64,000 bases of DNA. Source: Amycolatopsis dendrobii. Lineage in GTDB: Bacteria > Actinomycetota > Actinomycetes > Mycobacteriales > Pseudonocardiaceae. Positions 37,151 to 45,254 of the stretch are shown piece by piece. How positions within the stretch are numbered: the first letter of the stretch is position 1; each line of letters opens with the position of its first letter. A program made the translations under genes and the position numbers. The notes beneath the pieces were generated by a model. It was not told where the DNA came from. It saw nothing but the letters and a program-made list of their open reading frames with translations, and did not search any database. The stretch is taken from assembly GCF_014145675.1 (NCBI RefSeq), contig NZ_JACGZW010000008.1, positions 466,231 to 530,230 of the forward strand, given 5' to 3'.

Positions 37151-38316
37151 CCGTGCTCGACATTCCCGCCGGCTCCCCTTTCGGCGTCGAAAACCTGCCG
37201 TACGGCGTTTTCTCGGCAGGCGACGGCAGCCCCCGGGTGGGCGTGCGCGTGGGCGAGCACGTGCTGGACCTGTCGATCGCCTTGGGCGACGCGGTCTTCG
37301 CCGAGCCGACGCTGAACGCTTTCATGGCGCAGGGCTACGACCGCTGGGTCGAGGTCCGCACGCGGCTGCAGACGCTGGTGACCGGCGAGGTGCCCGCCGA
37401 AGCCGTGCACGCGGTCGCCGACGTCAAGCTGCACCTGCCCGTCGACGTCGCCGACTACGTGGACTTCTACGCCTCCGAACACCACGCGTCGAACGTCGGC
37501 CGCCTGTTCCGTCCGGACGCGGAACCGTTGCTGCCCAACTGGAAACACCTCCCGGTCGGCTACCACGGCCGCTCCGGCACGGTCTACGTGTCCGGCACCG
37601 ACGTGGTCCGCCCGAGCGGCCAGCGCAAGGGCGAGGACGGTCCGGTCTTCGGCCCGAGCACCCGCCTGGACATCGAGGCGGAGCTGGGCTTCATTGTCGG
37701 CGCGGGCACCCCCGCCAACACCCCGGTCTCGCCGGACGACTTCCCTCGCCACGTCTTCGGCGCGGTCCTGCTGAACGACTGGTCCGCGCGCGACATCCAG
37801 GCCTGGGAGTACGTCCCGCTGGGCCCGAACCTGGGCAAGAGCTTCGCGACGTCGGTCTCGCCGTGGGTGGTCCCGGTGCTGGCACTGGCCGGGGCCCGGG
37901 TGCCGCTGCCCGGCCAGACGTCGCCGGAACCCCTGCCCTACCTGCGGGAATCGTCGCCGTGGGGCCTGGACATCACCCTGTCCGTGGAGTGGAACGGCCA
38001 GGAAGTGGCCCGCCCGCCGTACCGCGAGATGTACTGGTCCCCCGCCCAGATGCTGGCCCACCTGACCGTCAACGGCGCCTCCGCTCGCACCGGCGACCTC
38101 TACGGCTCGGGCACGATCTCGGGGGCGGACCCAGCCGAACGCGGCTCGTTCCTGGAACTCTCCTGGGGCGGGCGGGACCCGCTGACCGTCAACGGCGAAT
38201 CCCGCACCTTCCTGCAAGACGGCGACGAGGTCACGATCACCGGCGCAGCCACGACCAGCGGCGGCGCGAAGCTGGGCTTCGGCGAAGTCCGAGGCCGCAT
38301 CCTCCCCGCCAGGTAA
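37147..38316 (+). CDS. fahA: Fumarylacetoacetase
   Basis: A 389-residue hydrolase that splits fumarylacetoacetate into fumarate and acetoacetate, the last step of homogentisate breakdown. It shows VDFYASEHHASNVGRLFR with the metal-binding Asp, LPVGYHGRSGTVYVSG, LDIEAELGFIVG, NDWSARDIQAWEYVPLGP and GKSFATSVSPWVV, all diagnostic. Length fits the eukaryote-like full FAH family. ATG 37147 overlaps the upstream stop. A long hairpin follows the stop. Confidence 0.96.
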   Translation: MTVLDIPAGSPFGVENLPYGVFSAGDGSPRVGVRVGEHVLDLSIALGDAVFAEPTLNAFMAQGYDRWVEVRTRLQTLVTGEVPAEAVHAVADVKLHLPVDVADYVDFYASEHHASNVGRLFRPDAEPLLPNWKHLPVGYHGRSGTVYVSGTDVVRPSGQRKGEDGPVFGPSTRLDIEAELGFIVGAGTPANTPVSPDDFPRHVFGAVLLNDWSARDIQAWEYVPLGPNLGKSFATSVSPWVVPVLALAGARVPLPGQTSPEPLPYLRESSPWGLDITLSVEWNGQEVARPPYREMYWSPAQMLAHLTVNGASARTGDLYGSGTISGADPAERGSFLELSWGGRDPLTVNGESRTFLQDGDEVTITGAATTSGGAKLGFGEVRGRILPAR

Positions 38317-38323
38317 CCAAAGC

Positions 38324-38372
38324 CGTGAGGGGAACCCTGACGGAATCAGATTCCCTCAGGGTTCCCCTCACG
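38324..38372. terminator. Bidirectional terminator between fahA and the CoA-transferase operon
   Basis: Arms of 23 bases beginning CGTGAGGGGAACCCTGA pair with one mismatch around a three-base loop. The hairpin begins seven bases after the fahA stop and lies 46 bases beyond the opposing scoB stop, so it can end both converging transcripts. Its sequence is unrelated to the GCCGGT palindrome family. Confidence 0.88.
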
Positions 38373-38418
38373 CACTTCTCTGAAGCCGCCCCGGCGCGCC
38401 AGGGCATCCAGACCGCAG

Positions 38419-39048
38419 CTACTCCGCTACCGGCGCCCCGGTCTTCTCCCGCACTTCTTCAAGAGAGACCCCAGGCGCGAGCTCCACCAGCTTCAGCCCG
38501 TCCTCGGTCACATCCAGGACAGCCAAGTCGGTGATGATCCGGTTCACCACTCCGGCCCCGGTCAACGGCAGAGTGCACTTCTCGACGATCTTGGGCGTCC
38601 CGTCCTTCGCGGTGTGATCAGTGATGATCACCACCCGGCGGGCCCCGGCGACGAGATCCATCGCCCCGCCCATCCCCTTGACCAGCGCTCCCGGCACGGT
38701 CCAGTTGGCCAGATCCCCGTTGGCCCCCACCTGCAGCGCCCCGAGCAACGCCAGATCGATGTGCCCGCCGCGAATCATCGCGAACGACTCCGCGGAATCG
38801 AACAGACTGGCCCCGGGCTGCAGCGTCACCGTCTGCTTGCCGGCGTTCACCAGGTCCGGGTCTTCCTCCCCTTCCCAGGGAAACGGCCCCAGCCCCAGAA
38901 TCCCGTTCTCGCTGTGCAAGGTCACCTGCACACCGTCCGGAATGTGGTTGGCCACCTGCGTGGGAATCCCGATCCCGAGATTCACGTAATCGCCGTCCCG
39001 CAGCTCGCGGGCCCCGATCGTGGCCATATCGTCCCGAGTCCAGCTCAC
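38419..39048 (-). CDS. scoB: 3-oxoacid CoA-transferase, subunit B
   Basis: A 209-residue beta subunit. YVNLGIGIPTQVANHIP and the catalytic-Glu motif HSENGILGLGP (Glu47) identify a SCOT/PcaJ-type transferase, with KGMGGAMDLVAGA later. It moves CoA from succinyl-CoA to a 3-oxoacid such as acetoacetate or 3-oxoadipate. Next to a homogentisate operon that yields acetoacetate, acetoacetate is the probable acceptor (inference). GTG 39048 overlaps the scoA stop. Confidence 0.92.
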   Translation of the reverse strand: MSWTRDDMATIGARELRDGDYVNLGIGIPTQVANHIPDGVQVTLHSENGILGLGPFPWEGEEDPDLVNAGKQTVTLQPGASLFDSAESFAMIRGGHIDLALLGALQVGANGDLANWTVPGALVKGMGGAMDLVAGARRVVIITDHTAKDGTPKIVEKCTLPLTGAGVVNRIITDLAVLDVTEDGLKLVELAPGVSLEEVREKTGAPVAE

Positions 39049-39755
39049 GCCGACGCCTCCTCACGCACGCGCACGGTCCGCTTTTCGATCTGCTTTTCCC
39101 GCGCGGCGGCCTGGATCAGCCGCTGCACGTAAATCCCCGGCGTGGTGATCCGCTCCGGATCGAGGTACTCGTCCGACACCTGCTCGGCCTCGGCGACGGT
39201 CACCTTGCCGCAGGTCGCGACGAGCGGGTTGAAGTTCCGCGAGGCGTACCGGTAGATCAGGTTCCCGGCCGGGTCCGCGACGTAGGCGTGCACCAGGGCG
39301 AGGTCGGCGACGATCCCGCGCTCCTGCACGTAGGTGACCCCGTCGAACTCGGCGTGCGGCTTGCCCTCGGCGATCGGCGTGCCGACGCCGGACTTGGTGT
39401 AGAACGCCGGGATCCCCGCGCCGCCTGCCCGCATCCGCTCGGCGAGCGTCCCCTGCGGGGTGAACTCGACCTCGACGGTCCCGTCGAGGTACTGCTGCGC
39501 GAACAGCTTGTTCTCGCCCACGTACGACGCGATCACCCGGCGCACCTGCTGGTTCTCGAGCAGAATGCCGAGTCCGGCCCCGTCGACTCCCATGTTGTTC
39601 GAGACGATCGTCAGATCGCGCACGCCCGAGTCCCGGACCGCCTCGATGAGGTCGTTCGGGTTCCCGGTGAGGCCGAAGCCCCCGACCGCGATCGTCAGCC
39701 CGTCCTCGAGCAGCCCGTCGAGGGCCTCCGCGGCGCTGCGGTACTTCGTCGGCAC
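39045..39755 (-). CDS. scoA: 3-oxoacid CoA-transferase, subunit A
   Basis: A 236-residue alpha subunit with VGGFGLTGNPNDLI (24-37), SNNMGVDGAGLGILL, and GGAGIPAFYTKSGVGT, all typical of SCOT/PcaI subunits. It starts with GTG at 39755. It forms one unit with scoB through a GTGA overlap. It is divergent from an IclR gene, the usual regulator type for beta-ketoadipate-like CoA-transferases; PcaIJ function therefore remains an alternative. Confidence 0.92.
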   Translation of the reverse strand: MPTKYRSAAEALDGLLEDGLTIAVGGFGLTGNPNDLIEAVRDSGVRDLTIVSNNMGVDGAGLGILLENQQVRRVIASYVGENKLFAQQYLDGTVEVEFTPQGTLAERMRAGGAGIPAFYTKSGVGTPIAEGKPHAEFDGVTYVQERGIVADLALVHAYVADPAGNLIYRYASRNFNPLVATCGKVTVAEAEQVSDEYLDPERITTPGIYVQRLIQAAAREKQIEKRTVRVREEASA

Positions 39756-39796
39756 GGCATCCTCTCCACTTCGTTCGGTGAGTGGTCAGTCCCCGC

Positions 39797-39826
39797 ATAC
39801 AACCCAGCGCAGGGGAAACGGGTCAA
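39797..39826 (-). promoter_or_regulatory. Probable scoAB promoter
   Basis: On the minus strand TTGACC (39826-39821) and TTGTAT (39802-39797) are spaced 18 bases, about 40 bases before the scoA start. The -35 box is close to consensus; the -10 is weaker. The region between scoA and the divergent iclR gene is 156 bases and would hold both promoters. Confidence 0.4.
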
Positions 39827-39882
39827 CCGACACGCCGGGATCCCCGGCAAACCTCTCGCGCACCGAACACCCGCGCCCGATG

Positions 39883-39905
39883 CGTCCACTGAGCGGACGT
39901 ACCCT
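39883..39905 (+). promoter_or_regulatory. iclR operator and -10 box
   Basis: CGTCC (39883-39887) and GGACG (39895-39899) are inverted arms seven bases apart. They abut TACCCT (39900-39905), six bases before the GTG start. This fits an autoregulated, leaderless gene. Confidence 0.4.
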
Positions 39906-39911
39906 CGTCCC

Positions 39912-40679
39912 GTGCCTGCCTCGCCTCCTGACCACGTCGTCGGACGGGTGTCCGCGGTCCTGCGCGCATTGTCCGCCTATCGCGACGGAGCGTCGACCTC
40001 GCAGCTGGCGCGCCAGTGCGGCCTGGCCCGGCCGACGGTGCACCGGCTGCTCGCGTCGCTGGCCGCCGAGGGCTACGTCGACCGCGACCGGCAATCCGGC
40101 CGCTGGTACCTGGGCCCGGAGCTGTACCTGCTGGGCGAGGCGGCCGCCCCGCGCTACGACGTGACGCAGCAGGCGCGCGCGAGCGTCCACCGGCTGGCCG
40201 CGGCGACCGGGGAAAGCGCGTTCTTCTCCGCCCGGCGAGGCAACGAGACGGTCTGCCTGCTGCGCGAGGACGGCGATTTTCCGATCCGGTCGTTCGTGCT
40301 GTACGAGGGCGCCCGGTTCCCGCTGGGCGTGGTGTCGGCGGGGCTGGTGGTGCTGTCGATGCTGCCGGACCGGGAGGTCGAGGACTATCTGTCCACAGTG
40401 GACCTGACGGCCGAGTGGGGTCCGGCGCACCGGGCGGAGGACGTGCGGGCCCGGGTCGCGCGGACGCGCGAGGACGGGTATTCGACCAATCCCGGGCTGG
40501 TGGTCGAGGGCAGCTGGGGAATGGCGGCGGCGGTGTTCACGCCCGCCGGAGAGCCCGCGTGGGCGTTGACGTTGACCGGGGTGGAGTCGCGGTTCCGGGC
40601 GGAGCGGCGGGGCGAGCTGGGGGCGCTGCTGCTCAAGGAGGCGCATACGTTGACGAACCTGCTGCGGCAGCCCTCGTGA
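39912..40679 (+). CDS. IclR family transcriptional regulator
   Basis: A 255-residue IclR protein. The winged helix (STSQLARQCGLARPTVHRLLASL, shown here only as the region at about residues 25-47) is followed by an effector domain with GARFPLGVVSAGLVVLSML and STNPGLVVEGSWGMAAAVF. It is divergent from scoAB and is the probable regulator of that pair. GTG 39912 is supported by the TACCCT box six bases upstream. Its TGA stop lies inside palindromic repeat copy 4. Confidence 0.9.
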   Translation: MPASPPDHVVGRVSAVLRALSAYRDGASTSQLARQCGLARPTVHRLLASLAAEGYVDRDRQSGRWYLGPELYLLGEAAAPRYDVTQQARASVHRLAAATGESAFFSARRGNETVCLLREDGDFPIRSFVLYEGARFPLGVVSAGLVVLSMLPDREVEDYLSTVDLTAEWGPAHRAEDVRARVARTREDGYSTNPGLVVEGSWGMAAAVFTPAGEPAWALTLTGVESRFRAERRGELGALLLKEAHTLTNLLRQPS

Positions 40680-40719
40680 GTGTTAACGCCGGTGAGAACC
40701 GCGGCATCGCCGCTCAAGA
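40673..40719. repeat. Palindromic repeat copy 4 (decayed right arm)
   Basis: The left arm CTCGTGAGTGTTAACGCC and core GCCGGTGAGAACCG match the family, but the right arm has changed to CGGCATCGCCGCTCAAGA, so only part of the stem can form. It joins two converging genes. The TGA of the upstream iclR and the TGA of the opposing hxlR both lie inside it. Confidence 0.7.
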
Positions 40720-41085
40720 AGCAGTGGCGGCGTTCTCCGCGTCGTAAGCCGCTCGCGCCGCCGTCACCTGGTCCATGTTCTGGCGCGCCCACCGGTCCAG
40801 CAGGTCCAGCGGTTCGGCGAGGTTGCGGCCCAGCTGGGTCAGTTCGTACTCGACCTTGGGCGGGATCACCGGGTACGCGGTGCGGATGAGGATGCCGTCG
40901 CGGACGAGGCTGCGCAGGGTCTGCGTCAGGACTTTCTGCGAGATCCCGTCGACCCGCTTGCCGATCTCGGTGAACCGCAGCGGGCCGTCGGTCAGTGCGC
41001 CGACGATCAGCACCGTCCACTGGTCGCCGATCCGGTCGAGCAGCTGGCGCGTCGGGCATTCGCGGTCGTACGGGTTTCCGAGCAC
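40714..41085 (-). CDS. HxlR family winged-helix regulator
   Basis: A 123-residue HxlR-type repressor. It shows an early Cys in DRECPTRQLLDRIGDQW (Cys10), the winged helix GPLRFTEIGKRVDGISQKVL and TQTLRSLVRDGILIR, and the wing PPKVEYELTQLG. Some HxlR members sense electrophiles or redox state through such a Cys. GTG 41085 has GAGGAGG five bases upstream. The target is unknown; no adjacent divergent enzyme gene is present, only two small exported proteins. Confidence 0.9.
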   Translation of the reverse strand: MLGNPYDRECPTRQLLDRIGDQWTVLIVGALTDGPLRFTEIGKRVDGISQKVLTQTLRSLVRDGILIRTAYPVIPPKVEYELTQLGRNLAEPLDLLDRWARQNMDQVTAARAAYDAENAATAS

Positions 41086-41110
41086 GGCGGCCTCCTCGCT
41101 CTCCGCAAGA

Positions 41111-41121
41111 GAGTAACACTC
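41111..41121 (-). promoter_or_regulatory. Candidate hxlR operator
   Basis: GAGT-AAC-ACTC is a perfect short inverted repeat 25 bases before the hxlR start. It contains the TTAC/GTAA core frequent in HxlR operators. An autoregulatory site is plausible. Confidence 0.35.
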
Positions 41122-41189
41122 CCCCCGGGCCGGCGGGCTTTACCGAACCCGAACATTCGTCCCACACCCCTCGTACACCCGCGCGCGAC

Positions 41190-41207
41190 GGTGGTTCCGG
41201 AAACACC
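41190..41207 (+). promoter_or_regulatory. Palindrome before the small exported protein genes
   Basis: GGTGGTTCCGGAAACACC is an 18-base palindrome with a single mismatched pair, centred on TTCCGGAA, ending 20 bases before the start at 41228. It is a good candidate operator. The regulator is unknown, though HxlR and the OmpR-type regulator are both close. Confidence 0.45.
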
Positions 41208-41227
41208 GACACGGGAGGACGAGAACG

Positions 41228-41623
41228 ATGCGAGGAACGAGGCGGCTGGCACTGGCCGGCTGCGGGATCGCGGCCGGACTGCTCGTGGCCGCGCCGATCG
41301 CCAGCGCCGACACGCAGGCGCCTGCCCCGGCTCCGGTCACTCTGAGCCCGCAGGAGGTGCAGCAGATGTGCACGGCCTGGGTGCCGAAACTGCGCAAACA
41401 GGCCCAGAACCTGACCAACCGGATCAACGGCGGACCGGAGGTCTCCGGGTCGGTCGCGAATCTCAAGGCGCGCGCGAACGACGCCCGCACAAAGGGCCAC
41501 ACCGCGCAGGCCGACCGGCTGCAGAAGCGGGCGGACAAACGGCAGGGCCGGATCGGGGAGCTGGCGAACGCGACGAAGCAGCTCGACGCGTTCGCCGCGG
41601 CGCACTGCCAGGCGCCGAAGTGA
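41228..41623 (+). CDS. Small secreted protein of unknown function
   Basis: A 131-residue protein. A Sec-type signal peptide ends near VAAPIASADTQA, so the mature part is about 104 residues. That part is basic, helical and holds two Cys (Cys48 and Cys127) that probably form a disulfide joining its ends. KARANDARTKGHTAQADRLQ suggests a coiled coil. GGAGG precedes the ATG. It overlaps the following lipoprotein gene (GTGA). No function can be assigned. Confidence 0.8.
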   Translation: MRGTRRLALAGCGIAAGLLVAAPIASADTQAPAPAPVTLSPQEVQQMCTAWVPKLRKQAQNLTNRINGGPEVSGSVANLKARANDARTKGHTAQADRLQKRADKRQGRIGELANATKQLDAFAAAHCQAPK

Positions 41624-41793
41624 AACGGCTGATCGCGATCGCCGCCGCGGCTGCCGTCGTCGGGCTCGGCTGCGTGGCGTGCGACAACGGTTCGACGCCG
41701 TCGTCGGGGGCGGCGCCGGACGGCGATCTGAGCAGCATCCAGTCCACGCTGGACTCGATCCAGTCCGACATGGCGGGCGACGGGCAGCGGTGA
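41620..41793 (+). CDS. Tiny membrane-targeted or lipoprotein-like peptide
   Basis: A 57-residue product from a GTG overlapping the stop of the secreted-protein gene. It begins with two basic residues, then a hydrophobic stretch (about 4-18) that ends in GLGCVACDNG. This resembles a lipoprotein signal, although neither Cys has a textbook lipobox. The rest is polar (SSIQSTLDSIQSDMAG). The start/stop overlap and export signal argue that it is real and works with its neighbour. Confidence 0.65.
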   Translation: MKRLIAIAAAAAVVGLGCVACDNGSTPSSGAAPDGDLSSIQSTLDSIQSDMAGDGQR

Positions 41794-41843
41794 CGCGCGT
41801 ACCGTTTCCCCCGACGTAGCCGGCCGGAGGAACGGGAGCCCGG

Positions 41844-42524
41844 ATGGGGTCAGCTGGCCGCGGTCTCGTCCTCGTCGTGGAGGACGAGACCGCGATCGCC
41901 GAACTCGCTGCGCTGTACCTGCGGCGCGACGGGTTCGGGGTGGAGGTCGAGCCGGACGGCGCGAAGGCGCTCGCGGCCGTCCGCCGGCTGCGGCCGGTGG
42001 CCGTTGTGCTCGACATTGGACTGTCCGGAATGGACGGGATCGAGATCTGCCGGGCACTGCGCGCGGCGGGCGACTGGACGCCGGTGCTGTTCGTGACCGC
42101 CCGCGACGACGAGCTGGATCGCTTGCTGGGTCTCGAAATCGGCGCGGACGATTACCTGACCAAACCGTTCAGCCCGCGCGAACTCGCCGCCCGCGTACGG
42201 ACTGTGCTGCGGCGCGCGTCCGGCAGTCCGGCCACGACGCTGGCTTGCGGCGGCGTGCGCGTCGACGTCTCCGGGCGCCGCGCCTGGGCAGGCCAGGAGG
42301 AGGTCGCGCTCACCTCCACCGAGTTCGATCTGCTCGCCTACCTGCTGCGTCACCCCGGCCAAGTGCTGTCGCGCGATCAGCTGCTCAGCGCGGTCTGGGG
42401 CTACGCCGCCGCGGCCGGGACCCGCACGGTGGACGTGCATGTCGCGCAGCTGCGGGCGAAACTCGGCGAGGACAGTCCAATCCGGACAGTCCGGGGCATC
42501 GGCTACGCGGCGGACGCCGGATGA
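41844..42524 (+). CDS. Response regulator, OmpR/PhoB family
   Basis: A 226-residue regulator. The receiver has VVEDE (11-15), phosphoacceptor Asp57 in VVLDIGLSGMDG and Lys108 in DYLTKPFSPREL. The C-terminal winged helix has LTSTEFDLLAYLLRHPGQVL, and TRTVDVHVAQLRAKLGE carries the recognition helix. A good ribosome site (GGAGG) precedes ATG 41844. It is coupled to the kinase by an ATGA overlap. Confidence 0.95.
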   Translation: MGSAGRGLVLVVEDETAIAELAALYLRRDGFGVEVEPDGAKALAAVRRLRPVAVVLDIGLSGMDGIEICRALRAAGDWTPVLFVTARDDELDRLLGLEIGADDYLTKPFSPRELAARVRTVLRRASGSPATTLACGGVRVDVSGRRAWAGQEEVALTSTEFDLLAYLLRHPGQVLSRDQLLSAVWGYAAAAGTRTVDVHVAQLRAKLGEDSPIRTVRGIGYAADAG

Positions 42525-43873
42525 GAACCACGCTCGCGCTCCGGATCACCGTGGTGTGCCTGGCGGTCGCCGGGATCGCGGTGCTCGTGGCCGGGCTCGT
42601 CGCGTCCCGGCTGGTCCGCAGCACCGCCGATTCGGTGCTGCAGCAGTCGCTGCGGGACCAGGCCGACGTCGTCGCCGGGCAGCTCGACGGCACCGGCATC
42701 GGCAACCGGCTCGCGATCGGCAAGGTCGCGGCGGTCGTGCGGGGGCAGGGCATCGAGGTCGTCGTGCACCGGGTCAGCGGCCAGAACTCCGGCCAGGCGA
42801 CCGCGGTGCGCGCGGCGGAACGGGCCGGGCTCACGTCCGGAACGGACCGTTCGACGCGGGTCGCGATCGGCGACGTCGACTACCTCGTGGAAGTGCGCCC
42901 GGTCGGCCCGGAAGCCGCGTTCGCGCTCGTGCAGCCGGTGCGCAGCGCCGAATCGACCCAGCACGCGTTGCTGCGCAACATCCTTCTGGCACTGGGCATC
43001 GGGCTCTTGGTCGCCGCCGTCGCCGGATACGTCTCCGGGCGGTTGCTCGGCCGCCCGCTCCGCCGCGCGGCCGCCGCCGCGGGGAGTCTCCGCGCCGGCC
43101 GCCGCGACGTGCGGGTTCCGGTCGAAGGCCCTGCCGAGGTCGCGCAGGTCGCCGGCTCGCTGAACGAACTCGCCGACGCGCTGGCCCGCAGCGAATCCCG
43201 GCAACGGGAGTTCCTGTTGTCGGTGTCGCACGAACTTCGCACCCCGCTGACCGCGGTGACCGGTTTCGCCGAGGCGATCGCCGACGGAGTCGCCGAGGGC
43301 CCGGACGCCCGCCGCGCCGGCGAGACGATCCACCGCGAGGCCCAGCGCTTGGAACGGCTCGTGTCGGATCTGCTGGAACTCGCCCGCCTCGGCGCCGACG
43401 AATTCCAGCTCGACCTGGACGTTTTCGACTTCGCCGCGCTGGTCCGGGACTGCGCGGAGGTGTGGCGCCTGCGCTGTGCGCGCTCGGACGTCTCGCTGAC
43501 CGTCCAGTCTCCCCCGGGAACCGTCCTGGTCACCGCCGACGCCCGGCGGCTGCACCAGGTCGTGGACGGGCTGGCGGAGAACGCCCTGCGCGTCACGCCG
43601 GCGGGCGCGCCGATGGTGTTCGCGCTGGCGGTCGCGGACGGCCACGCACATCTGTCGGTCCGGGACGGCGGGCCGGGGCTCGCGCCGGAGGACTACCCGG
43701 TGGCGTTCGAACGCGGCGTGCTCAACGCCCGGTACCGCGACAGCCGCCCGGTCGGGTCCGGCATCGGGCTGGCGCTGGCACACGGACTGGTGACGCGAAT
43801 GGGCGGAACGCTCACCGCCGGACCAGCACCCGAAGGCGGCGCGGCATTCACCATCACGCTGCCGACGGCCTAG
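42521..43873 (+). CDS. Sensor histidine kinase (HisKA)
   Basis: A 450-residue kinase with two membrane helices (about 7-29 and 150-172) enclosing an outside sensor domain of about 120 residues. A HAMP domain, the H box LLSVSHELRTPLTAVTGF (His237) and the HATPase boxes (N box VVDGLAENALRVTP, then DGGPGLAPED and GSGIGLALAHGL) follow. It pairs with the upstream OmpR-type regulator. Its TAG stop is shared with the LCP gene stop on the other strand through the four-base CTAG. Confidence 0.95.
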   Translation: MRTTLALRITVVCLAVAGIAVLVAGLVASRLVRSTADSVLQQSLRDQADVVAGQLDGTGIGNRLAIGKVAAVVRGQGIEVVVHRVSGQNSGQATAVRAAERAGLTSGTDRSTRVAIGDVDYLVEVRPVGPEAAFALVQPVRSAESTQHALLRNILLALGIGLLVAAVAGYVSGRLLGRPLRRAAAAAGSLRAGRRDVRVPVEGPAEVAQVAGSLNELADALARSESRQREFLLSVSHELRTPLTAVTGFAEAIADGVAEGPDARRAGETIHREAQRLERLVSDLLELARLGADEFQLDLDVFDFAALVRDCAEVWRLRCARSDVSLTVQSPPGTVLVTADARRLHQVVDGLAENALRVTPAGAPMVFALAVADGHAHLSVRDGGPGLAPEDYPVAFERGVLNARYRDSRPVGSGIGLALAHGLVTRMGGTLTAGPAPEGGAAFTITLPTA

Positions 43874-45096
43874 TTCACACAGCCGCTGGCAGTCGTCAGC
43901 TTCGGCTGCGCCGGAGTCCCCGCCGGAGGAGCCGGCGTCGTCGTCTGCGCGATCGGCCGCACCAGGCCGCCGCTCGACGACGGGTGGACAGTGTCCGAAT
44001 CGGATGCTCCCCCGGAGGCCGAGACGTCCGGCGAGCTGATCTGCGCCTGCACGAACTCCCTCACCTGCGCCGGATCCACCTTCACCGCGTCGCCGTCGGA
44101 CGGGGTGGCCAGCGACAGGCTCTGCACCGGGATCGTGCCGAACGCGATCGCGCCCGAGCTGAGGCCGTGCAGTTGCTGGGCGAAGCTCAGCAGGTTCCAG
44201 CCGTGGTCGAGCGTGACCGAACCTGCCAAAGCGTCCACCAGGGACGAAAGCCGCGCCGGATCGGTGAAGGTGCCGGAGCCGAGAACGGTTTTCGCCATCG
44301 CCGACATGAACGCCTGCTGCCGCGCGATCCGGTCCAGGTCGCCGCCCGGCAGGCCGTGCCGCTGCCGGACGAAGGCGAGCGCTTGGGTACCCGAGACGGT
44401 CTGCGTTCCGGCGGGGAAATCCGCACCGGAGAAGGAATCGTGCACCGGGGCGTTCAGGCACACCTGCACTCCGCCGACCGCCTGGCTCAGCGCGGCGAAC
44501 CCGGAGAGATTGACCGCGGCGTAGTGATTGACGGTGAGCCCGGTGAGCTTCTGCACCGCGGCGATCGCCGACTTCGCCCCGGCCGCGTCGGCGGCCACCT
44601 CCAGCTCCGGACCGCTCATTCCTTGCTGTGCGAGCTTTCCCCGCTGATCGGCCCGCGCGCGGCTGTACGCCGAATTGATCTTGTGCTTGCCGTACCCCGG
44701 AATGTCCACATAGGAATCCCGCGGGATCGAGATCGCGGTGGCGGCCGCCCCGCCGACCGGGACGTGCACCACGATCATCGTGTCGGTGGTGTTGCCGCCG
44801 TCGTCCCCGCTGCCCGCGTGGAGCGCGTCGAGCACGTTCTGCGGCAGCGGCGTCCCGTCCGGTTTGGTGCGGGAATCGAGACCTACCACCAGGATGTTCT
44901 GCGCGACGGTGAGCGGTTCTCCGGCCGGGGTGTCCGGAACCTGAGCGGAGGGCGCGATGACGTCGGCGGTGACCAGGCTCGTGTCCAGCCGGTGCCATTG
45001 CGACCACGCGAATCCGGTGGCGCCCAGCACCAGGGTGGACACCACCCCCAGCACCGCACGGCCGCCGATCCGGCGGCCCCGGGACGTGATCAGCAC
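43870..45096 (-). CDS. LCP (LytR-CpsA-Psr) family cell-wall ligase
   Basis: A 408-residue protein: a short cytoplasmic start, one membrane helix (about 14-31) and an outside LCP domain. Hallmarks are VVGLDSRTKPDG, TDTMIVVHVP, AISIPRDSYVDIPGYGKHKINSAY (given as a region at about residues 121-144) and LAFVRQRHGLPGGDLDRIARQQ near 245. LCP enzymes attach arabinogalactan or other polymers to peptidoglycan. The C-terminal tail is Ser/Pro-rich. GTG 45096 has GAGGAA upstream. It converges on the histidine kinase gene without a terminator. Confidence 0.93.
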   Translation of the reverse strand: MLITSRGRRIGGRAVLGVVSTLVLGATGFAWSQWHRLDTSLVTADVIAPSAQVPDTPAGEPLTVAQNILVVGLDSRTKPDGTPLPQNVLDALHAGSGDDGGNTTDTMIVVHVPVGGAAATAISIPRDSYVDIPGYGKHKINSAYSRARADQRGKLAQQGMSGPELEVAADAAGAKSAIAAVQKLTGLTVNHYAAVNLSGFAALSQAVGGVQVCLNAPVHDSFSGADFPAGTQTVSGTQALAFVRQRHGLPGGDLDRIARQQAFMSAMAKTVLGSGTFTDPARLSSLVDALAGSVTLDHGWNLLSFAQQLHGLSSGAIAFGTIPVQSLSLATPSDGDAVKVDPAQVREFVQAQISSPDVSASGGASDSDTVHPSSSGGLVRPIAQTTTPAPPAGTPAQPKLTTASGCVN

Positions 45097-45254
45097 GGCC
45101 GGTTCCTCGCTTCCCCGGGGACGGATTTCGACCCCCTCGTTCGAGGATCACCGCGTTAGCTGGGAATAGCCTGAGAAACCTGTCGCGAAGATGTGATGCT
45201 GCCCGTTCGGCCGAGCGCGCGGCGACAGCCGGTATCCCTTCGGGCACAGGGAGT

